DNA of 32,289 bases, from the NCBI GenBank assembly GCA_031260685.1, contig JAISLB010000070.1, positions 1 to 32,289 of the forward strand, written 5' to 3'. Position numbers and translations under genes: made by a program. This document shows positions 26,952 to 32,289 of this stretch, one piece after another; the stretch's first letter is position 1; every line of letters begins with the position of its first letter. The stretch comes from Oscillospiraceae bacterium (GTDB lineage: Bacteria; Bacillota; Clostridia; Oscillospirales; Oscillospiraceae). The notes beneath the pieces were generated by a model. The model saw only the letters and a list, made by a program, of their open reading frames with translations. It made no database searches and was not told the origin of the DNA.

Positions 26952-27723
26952 ATTTTTCGAAGAATAGGGCGGGATTCAGTATGCAGTCGGCTTCGGAGTT
27001 GAGACGCTCCGCGTCCCAGTCCCACCATTTTTCGCGCAGCAGTATCTCAATTTGCTCCGGAGAATAACGGTACTTCTTGACTTTTGCCGGAACTCCCGCC
27101 ATAACCGCATAGGGAGGAACATCGCAGTTGACGATAGCTCCCGCCGCGATTATTGCTCCATCGCCGATAACCCGGCATTTCGATACATTGATAAAGGCAT
27201 TCGCGCCTATCCAGACGTCGCTGCCGATTTCGATTTTTTCGCTTGGGTTGGGAGATTGCGGGTCAAGCTTTGTCAGCTGCCAGTATTTAGCCTGATTCTC
27301 GGGGCTTAGGAGCTGCTGAAAGCGTCCGGTACCGAGCATATTCAGCGGATGATTATGGTGGAAGTAGACGTTATCGTTAATCGAGGTATAGCGCCCGACT
27401 TTGCTGAAAAACAGTCCCGCGGCAAAAGCAAACTGCTCGGAGGAATAGAACGTACAGCGTCCGATAGAAGCTTCACCGAATTTCCAGTCCTCGGTAAGCC
27501 CCCAGCCCATATACTCGTTTTTGTTGAAGTAATCACGGAATTTGACGAAGCCGAGCGATTGAAGTTTACCCTCGGCAATCCAAAATTCACCGCCGTTGAT
27601 AATAACGTACTGACGTTCCGGGCTAAGCTCGGCGGTTTTGATTTCCTCGGCTGAAAGCTCCGCGAGTTCGCGCCCGTTTTGGTAGCTTGCCAGAATATAG
27701 GGAATGGCGTGTTCCGGTTTCAT
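26941..27723 (-). CDS. CatB-like left-handed beta-helix O-acetyltransferase
   Basis: [82 protein letters not shown]. Confidence 0.85.
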   Translation of the reverse strand: MKPEHAIPYILASYQNGRELAELSAEEIKTAELSPERQYVIINGGEFWIAEGKLQSLGFVKFRDYFNKNEYMGWGLTEDWKFGEASIGRCTFYSSEQFAFAAGLFFSKVGRYTSINDNVYFHHNHPLNMLGTGRFQQLLSPENQAKYWQLTKLDPQSPNPSEKIEIGSDVWIGANAFINVSKCRVIGDGAIIAAGAIVNCDVPPYAVMAGVPAKVKKYRYSPEQIEILLREKWWDWDAERLNSEADCILNPALFFEKYGK

Positions 27724-27739
27724 AGCTGTAATTACCTTT

Positions 27740-28378
27740 CTATTTCAGTTCGACGGCTTCACCGCCGCGCATAGTTAACTCGTTTTCAAAGTATACGTGT
27801 TGCCCGCCGGGTATGAGTCCGCCGACTTTGGTTGCGGGATAGACCCAAGTATAGCTCCCGATTTGCGTTCCCGGGAGCGTGGTACAGTTCGCGCCGAGTC
27901 TCGCGTAATCACCGAGCAAGGCTCCGAGGTAGTCGCGTCCGCTGTTAACGTTCTCGTCCTTTGCGGCTCCGCGAACTATGACGTTTCCTTGGTCAAAACG
28001 TCGGTTTGCGGTAATGGTTCCGGAGCCGATACGCGCTCCCCTGCCGAGTACGCTGTCGCCGACGAAACACAGCGAGCCGACTTTAGCTCCGGGGAACAGT
28101 ACGGCGGCTTTGATTTCGCTGCCGTGGCCTATTACGCAGTTGTCGAGGATAACGCTGTACGGACGTATGTACGCTCCGGGAGCGAGTTCAACGCCGCGCC
28201 CTATATATACGGGACCTCTGACGTGTACCCCCTCCGGTATTTCGCTGAGCAGCGTGTCTCGTGAGAGCGACTCACGTACTTTTGCCAAAAGCTGCCAGTA
28301 GTGAAGCGTTCCCAAAGTTTCAGCTTCAAACGGGAAAGAACCGAGTTCCGCAATGTAATCAGAAATAGTCACAATCAA
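27740..28378 (-). CDS. Left-handed beta-helix nucleotidyl-/acetyltransferase-like protein (GlmU-C-like)
   Basis: Hexapeptide repeats: [79 protein letters not shown]. Confidence 0.8.
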   Translation of the reverse strand: MIVTISDYIAELGSFPFEAETLGTLHYWQLLAKVRESLSRDTLLSEIPEGVHVRGPVYIGRGVELAPGAYIRPYSVILDNCVIGHGSEIKAAVLFPGAKVGSLCFVGDSVLGRGARIGSGTITANRRFDQGNVIVRGAAKDENVNSGRDYLGALLGDYARLGANCTTLPGTQIGSYTWVYPATKVGGLIPGGQHVYFENELTMRGGEAVELK

Positions 28379-28472
28379 TCACCTCAACAGGATTATAACA
28401 TTTTGCCGCGGATAAGTCAAGAGCGCACAAAATAATCCTCGGAAGTAAACTTTCAAGTTTTTGAAAAAGTGC

Positions 28473-28501
28473 TTGCAATTTTTGGATAATTGTGCTATAA
28501 T
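28473..28501 (+). promoter_or_regulatory. Sigma-A extended -10 promoter for the AbrB-like gene
   Basis: TTGCAA (28473-28478), 17-nt spacer ending TGC, TATAAT (28496-28501); SD GGAGGAG follows. Confidence 0.75.
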
Positions 28502-28536
28502 AAACTTAACATATTTTATATGGAGGAGTTTCAGCG

Positions 28537-28782
28537 ATGAAATCACTTGGCATCGTTCGGCAAATGGACAATTTGGGGCGTATAGTTATCCCAATAGAGC
28601 TACGCAAATCTTTCGACATTGAACCCCGTGACTCCCTGGAAATATTCACTGAGGGGGACAAAATCGTATTGCAAAAGTATCAGCAGACTTGTACTTTTTG
28701 CGGCTCCGTTGAAAACTTAATCACTTTCGACGGGAAGTTCATCTGCGCGGAGTGCGCGGCAAAGCTGAAAGACGCCGGTTAA
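28537..28782 (+). CDS. AbrB/SpoVT-type transcriptional regulator with C-terminal zinc-ribbon-like CxxC pair
   Basis: GIVRQMDNLGRIVIPIELRKSFDIEPRDSLEIFTEGDKIVLQKY plus CTFCGSVENLITFDGKFICAEC. Confidence 0.92.
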   Translation: MKSLGIVRQMDNLGRIVIPIELRKSFDIEPRDSLEIFTEGDKIVLQKYQQTCTFCGSVENLITFDGKFICAECAAKLKDAG

Positions 28783-28786
28783 CGCG

Positions 28787-29533
28787 GTGCTTTTCGTTGT
28801 AGCCGTGCCAATCGGCAACCCTGCGGATTTGTCTCCGCGAGCCGTTTCGGTACTAAGCTCGGTTTCGTGTATTCTTTGTGAGGATACGCGGACGAGTTAT
28901 CCTTTGCTGCGCGAATACGGTATAACCGTTCCGCTTAGGAGCTATCATAAATTCAACGAGCAAGCCTCCGTAAGCGGTATTATGGCGCAGCTTCAACGCG
29001 GGGAGGACATTGCGCTCATCTCCGACGCGGGTACTCCTTGTATTTCGGACCCCGGACATCTGCTCGTGAACGCCTGCGCGGAAGCCGGTATACAGGTTAC
29101 GCCAATCCCCGGAGCTTCGGCTGTAACAGCCGCGCTGTCGGTATCGGGGTTTAATCTTGTTAGCTTTACTTTCCGCGGTTTTTTGCCGAGAACCGAGGGT
29201 AAACTAAGACGCGTACTTTCAGATACCCTTTCGGAACCAAGCCCCGTTACCGTATTCTACGAGGCTCCGCACAGGATTCTTGAAACTGTCCGCATATGCT
29301 CGGAGGTCTTGCCGGACTCCCGGCTTTGCCTCTGCAATGACCTGACTAAGCCGCACGAACGCATTTACCGCGGTACTACGATTGATGTTTTTGCGGAACT
29401 TTCAGCAAACCCAAATTTTGCCAAAGGCGAGTACGCACTCGTCCTTTGCCGCAATTCCGTCAAACCTATCGCGGATAAGTTTGATACTGACCGTAAAAGC
29501 AAAAAAGAACGGAGGAACAACGATGACAGTTAA
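28787..29533 (+). CDS. rsmI: 16S rRNA (cytidine1402-2'-O)-methyltransferase
   Basis: VAVPIGNPADLSPRAVSVLSSVSCILCEDTRTS, ALISDAGTPCISDPGHLLV, PIPGASAVTAALSVSGF, FYEAPHRILET. GTG start. Confidence 0.93.
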   Translation: MLFVVAVPIGNPADLSPRAVSVLSSVSCILCEDTRTSYPLLREYGITVPLRSYHKFNEQASVSGIMAQLQRGEDIALISDAGTPCISDPGHLLVNACAEAGIQVTPIPGASAVTAALSVSGFNLVSFTFRGFLPRTEGKLRRVLSDTLSEPSPVTVFYEAPHRILETVRICSEVLPDSRLCLCNDLTKPHERIYRGTTIDVFAELSANPNFAKGEYALVLCRNSVKPIADKFDTDRKSKKERRNNDDS

Positions 29534-30287
29534 AGATATTTTCACGTTACTGGCGGAAAAAGCACCTGTCGAGGCTAAACTCGACTATGATAACGTAGGT
29601 CACTTGGTGGGCGATTCGAACGCTCCGGTTGCGAAAATTCTGCTTGCGCTTGACGTAAGCCCGTGGGTTGTTGAGGAAGCGCGCTCAATCGGAGCGCAGC
29701 TGATTGTCTCGCACCACCCCGTTATCCGCGACGGCTTGAAGTCGGTAACAAGCGAGAACGGCAAAACGGTTCTGCGGCTGATTCAATATGGTATAGCGGC
29801 AATTTGTATGCACACTAATCTCGATGCCGCGGAGGGCGGAGTTAACACGGAGCTTGCGCGTTTGCTCGAATTGCAGGGCGCGGTAACTTTCGAGGAGAGC
29901 GGAATCGCTCGTATAGGCGATTTGCCGCTCGCGCTTTCTGTCACGGAGTTTTTGCCGCACGTAAAAAAGGCTCTCGGAGCTAACGGGCTGCGCTACTATA
30001 ACGCTCACAGGCGCGTCAGCCACGTTGCGGTTTGCGGAGGTTCCGGAGGAACTATGCTCGACGACGTAATTGCGGTTAAAGCCGATACCTTTGTTACGTC
30101 GGATCTTAAATACGACACCTTTCTGCACGCGAAACAGGCGGAAATAAACCTAATCGACGCGGGACACTTCCCCACGGAGAATGTTGTCATTCCGGTATTA
30201 CGCGGCTGGATTGCGGAAGCGTATCCCGCGCTTGAACTCGTAATAAGCGAATCCCACGCGCAAACTGAGCAATACTACGTGCTGTAA
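29523..30287 (+). CDS. Nif3-like dinuclear metal-center protein
   Basis: MTVKDIFTLLAEKAPVEAKLDYDNVGHLVGD, LIVSHHPVI, CMHTNLDAAEGGVN, AVCGGSGG. ATG at 29523 preferred over 29382 (inside rsmI); overlaps rsmI by 11 nt. Confidence 0.88.
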   Translation: MTVKDIFTLLAEKAPVEAKLDYDNVGHLVGDSNAPVAKILLALDVSPWVVEEARSIGAQLIVSHHPVIRDGLKSVTSENGKTVLRLIQYGIAAICMHTNLDAAEGGVNTELARLLELQGAVTFEESGIARIGDLPLALSVTEFLPHVKKALGANGLRYYNAHRRVSHVAVCGGSGGTMLDDVIAVKADTFVTSDLKYDTFLHAKQAEINLIDAGHFPTENVVIPVLRGWIAEAYPALELVISESHAQTEQYYVL

Positions 30288-30308
30288 CAACCGGCGGAAT
30301 AGGACACT

Positions 30309-30992
30309 ATGAACGAAGGAATCCTCTTAGTCGATAAGCCGCAGACTTGGACGTCTCACGATGTCGTGGCGAAGCTGCGCGGAGTGCTGCGTACCAAACG
30401 AATCGGTCACGCGGGAACGCTGGACCCTTTAGCGACTGGAGTACTTGTGGTTATGGTCGGACGTGCCACTAAACAAGCTCAATTTCTCGAAGCTAACGAC
30501 AAAAGCTACACGGCGGGTATACAGCTGGGAATAACTAGCAATACCTACGACATAACGGGCGAATTGTCAGAGCCGCAAGCGGTACACGTTACGCGCGAAC
30601 AGCTCGAAGCCGCGCTGGCGGACTTCCGCGGTGAAATCTCGCAGATACCTCCGATATTCAGCGCAATCAAAGTCGCGGGCAAACCGCTTTACAAATACGC
30701 GCGAAAGGGCGAGGAGGTCGAACTAAAACCGCGTACGATAACGATTCACAGACTTGAACTGAAAGAATTTGACGGTACGAACGCCATACTCGAAATAGAT
30801 TGCTCGAAAGGTACGTATATCCGTTCGCTCGCTCACGATATCGGCGCGAAGCTCGGCTGCGGAGGACTTATGTCCTCGCTGATACGTACAAGGAGCGGAA
30901 TATACAGCTTAGCTGATTGCCATAGTTTGGAAGAAATTATTTTTGATAGCGTGAAAAATGGTAGTTGCACTTTCCTCTTGAATAGTATATAA
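30309..30992 (+). CDS. truB: tRNA pseudouridine(55) synthase, short C-terminus
   Basis: EGILLVDKPQTWTSHDVVAKLRGVLRTKRIGHAGTLDPLATGVLVVMVGRATK, PIFSAIKVAGKPLYKYAR, CSKGTYIRSLAHDIG. Confidence 0.93.
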   Translation: MNEGILLVDKPQTWTSHDVVAKLRGVLRTKRIGHAGTLDPLATGVLVVMVGRATKQAQFLEANDKSYTAGIQLGITSNTYDITGELSEPQAVHVTREQLEAALADFRGEISQIPPIFSAIKVAGKPLYKYARKGEEVELKPRTITIHRLELKEFDGTNAILEIDCSKGTYIRSLAHDIGAKLGCGGLMSSLIRTRSGIYSLADCHSLEEIIFDSVKNGSCTFLLNSI

Positions 30993-30993
30993 T
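30965..30993 (+). promoter_or_regulatory. Sigma-A promoter for ribF embedded in the 3' end of truB
   Basis: TTGCAC (30965-30970), 17-nt spacer, TATAAT (30988-30993). The -10 overlaps the truB TAA stop. Confidence 0.65.
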
Positions 30994-31000
30994 TAGCAGG

Positions 31001-31060
31001 CGCGCTTTAGGACAAAGGTTAAAGTGTTTCTTAACCTTATGTCTTGTGATTGTCCGCGCT
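31001..31060 (+). other. Inverted-repeat leader upstream of ribF
   Basis: GGACAA (31010-31015)/TTGTCC (31050-31055) enclosing AGGTTAA (31016-31022)/TTAACCT (31031-31037), with GCGC flanking both sides. Confidence 0.55.
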
Positions 31061-31078
31061 ACGGAGGAATAAGAGCAA

Positions 31079-31987
31079 ATGGCTAAGAAAACTGTTATTG
31101 CACTCGGCTTTTTCGATGGTATACACCTCGGTCACTCAAAACTTCTTGCGAGAACCGTCACTATTGCGCGGGAACTCGGTGCGGAACCCGCTATGCTCAC
31201 GTTTGACTCTCATCCGGACGAGCTTACGGCAGTTGAACAAATTCCGCTCATTACCTCTCCGGAGGAACGGGCGGATTTGGTGCGCGAACTGTACGGGATT
31301 GAGAACGTCATTGCGCTCCGCTTTGATGAAACTCTACGCCGTATGCACTGGACGGATTTCGCGGAGTGGCTGGTGCGGGATTTCGGAGCGGTCTACTTCA
31401 TCGTAGGCTACGACTTCGGCTTTGGCTTTAAGGCGGAGGGAACAGCTAAGAAGCTGCGCAACTGGTGCTTTATGCAGGAGCCTAAGCTCGTGTGCGACAT
31501 TGTCCCGGCGGTAAAACTTGATGGTATCACCGTAAGCTCGACGTATATCCGTCAGCTCCTTTTGGACGGTGAGGTGGCTCGTGCAAACCGCTTCCTCGGT
31601 CATCGCCACAGACTTACGGACGTAGTACGCTTCGGTTTTGCGCTTGGGCGGACTATCGGTGCGCCGACTATCAATATGCTCTTTCCGAAGGGCGTGATAG
31701 TCCCCAAATGCGGCGTTTACGCTACGGTTATCCACATCGACGGCGAAGCTCACAACGGTGTTACTAATATTGGAAAACGCCCGACTGTTTCCAGTTCGGA
31801 TGATGTAACCGTTGAAACCTACATACTGGACTTCGACCAAATGGTCTACGGAAAGCTCGTAACCCTCGAATTTGCGGAGTTCATACGGGAAGAAATGAAG
31901 TTTGACAGCGTGGAGGACCTACAAACCCAAATTAAGCTCGACGCGGAATCCGTGCGCCAATGGTTCGCCGCAAACGACGCAACTTAA
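31079..31987 (+). CDS. ribF: Bifunctional riboflavin kinase/FAD synthetase
   Basis: ALGFFDGIHLGHSKLL, SSTYIRQLLLDGEVARANRFLGHRHRL, GRTIGAPTINMLFP, GVTNIGKRPTV, VETYILDFDQMVYGKLVTLEFAEFIREEMKF. Confidence 0.93.
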   Translation: MAKKTVIALGFFDGIHLGHSKLLARTVTIARELGAEPAMLTFDSHPDELTAVEQIPLITSPEERADLVRELYGIENVIALRFDETLRRMHWTDFAEWLVRDFGAVYFIVGYDFGFGFKAEGTAKKLRNWCFMQEPKLVCDIVPAVKLDGITVSSTYIRQLLLDGEVARANRFLGHRHRLTDVVRFGFALGRTIGAPTINMLFPKGVIVPKCGVYATVIHIDGEAHNGVTNIGKRPTVSSSDDVTVETYILDFDQMVYGKLVTLEFAEFIREEMKFDSVEDLQTQIKLDAESVRQWFAANDAT

Positions 31988-31988
31988 T

Positions 31989-32289
31989 TCACGCCTCAGG
32001 TGACGGCAAAGCCAAGGAGCCCTCGGTATAAGGAACTTCAATTCCTCCGCAGTCGAGAGTTGAGACTTCCGCGCCGCGGTTCGGAGCTGTTCCGTTAAAA
32101 TAGGATTTGAGCGCGGGTTCGCCGACCCTTGCGGTATCAAGGATATAGTTCAGCGCGGCGTTGCGGTCATAGGTAAAGCTCAGCAGCAGCGTTTCCTCCG
32201 GCTCTACCGCTTCGTTGAAAGAGTTGATAACGCTCACAAGGAGCTTTCCGGTCGGTCCGCGGTCGTCGCTGACGATTTCGAGGATTTCC
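31989..32289 (-). CDS. 3' part of a hypothetical protein (5' truncated by window edge)
   Basis: Minus frame remains open from 32288: EILEIVSDDRGPTGKLLVSVINSFNEAVEPEETLLLSFTYDRNAALNYILDTARVG...PSPEA*. Codon-rich frame convergent with ribF. Confidence 0.55.
   Translation of the reverse strand, partial: EILEIVSDDRGPTGKLLVSVINSFNEAVEPEETLLLSFTYDRNAALNYILDTARVGEPALKSYFNGTAPNRGAEVSTLDCGGIEVPYTEGSLALPSPEA

Noticed and set aside
30993-31078. FMN riboswitch upstream of ribF
   Set aside because: Leader is short and I could not match the conserved RFN-element core; only generic inverted repeats are visible.

Overview
The window is a gene-dense stretch of a low-to-mid-GC Clostridia-like (Firmicutes) chromosome. 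This placement is inferred from protein families and gene order: AbrB, SLH proteins, DnaG-RpoD and ApgM. I see no rRNA, no confident tRNA, no CRISPR array and no transposase. Plus-strand genes at the left are a truncated beta-rich surface protein, tcdA, addA, a DUF4364-like protein and a MutS-like ATPase. A minus-strand block follows: CAP-domain protein, SLH protein, AMP-ligase, a short polA, a large SLH protein, an orphan CHC2-type zinc-finger protein, a second MutS-like ATPase, rpoD, dnaG, dgt and a small protein. Next come two ABC ATPases (one with an AbrB-like tail), apgM and ispE on plus, and a membrane protein with two left-handed-beta-helix (LbH) transferases on minus. The right end has abrB, rsmI, a Nif3-like gene, truB and ribF, plus a truncated minus-strand ORF at the edge. 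The most unusual signal is a dispersed family of 7-bp tandem repeats (CAGTGGT, CAGTGAA, CTGCTAT, TATCAAA and AACTACT variants). They fill intergenic gaps, start at or inside stop codons, and flank dnaG in opposite orientations. The dgt-dnaG gap carries a 261-bp element with 34-bp imperfect terminal inverted repeats that ends 3 nt before the dnaG start codon. Other points of interest are a stand-alone CHC2 primase zinc-finger protein in the dnaG-rpoD gene cluster, a PolA with its exonuclease-like domain nearly deleted, a duplicated GFFPSFM peptide in the CAP protein, an apparently leaderless AMP-ligase promoter, and a structured ribF leader. All family assignments were made by eye from sequence motifs; no searches were run.
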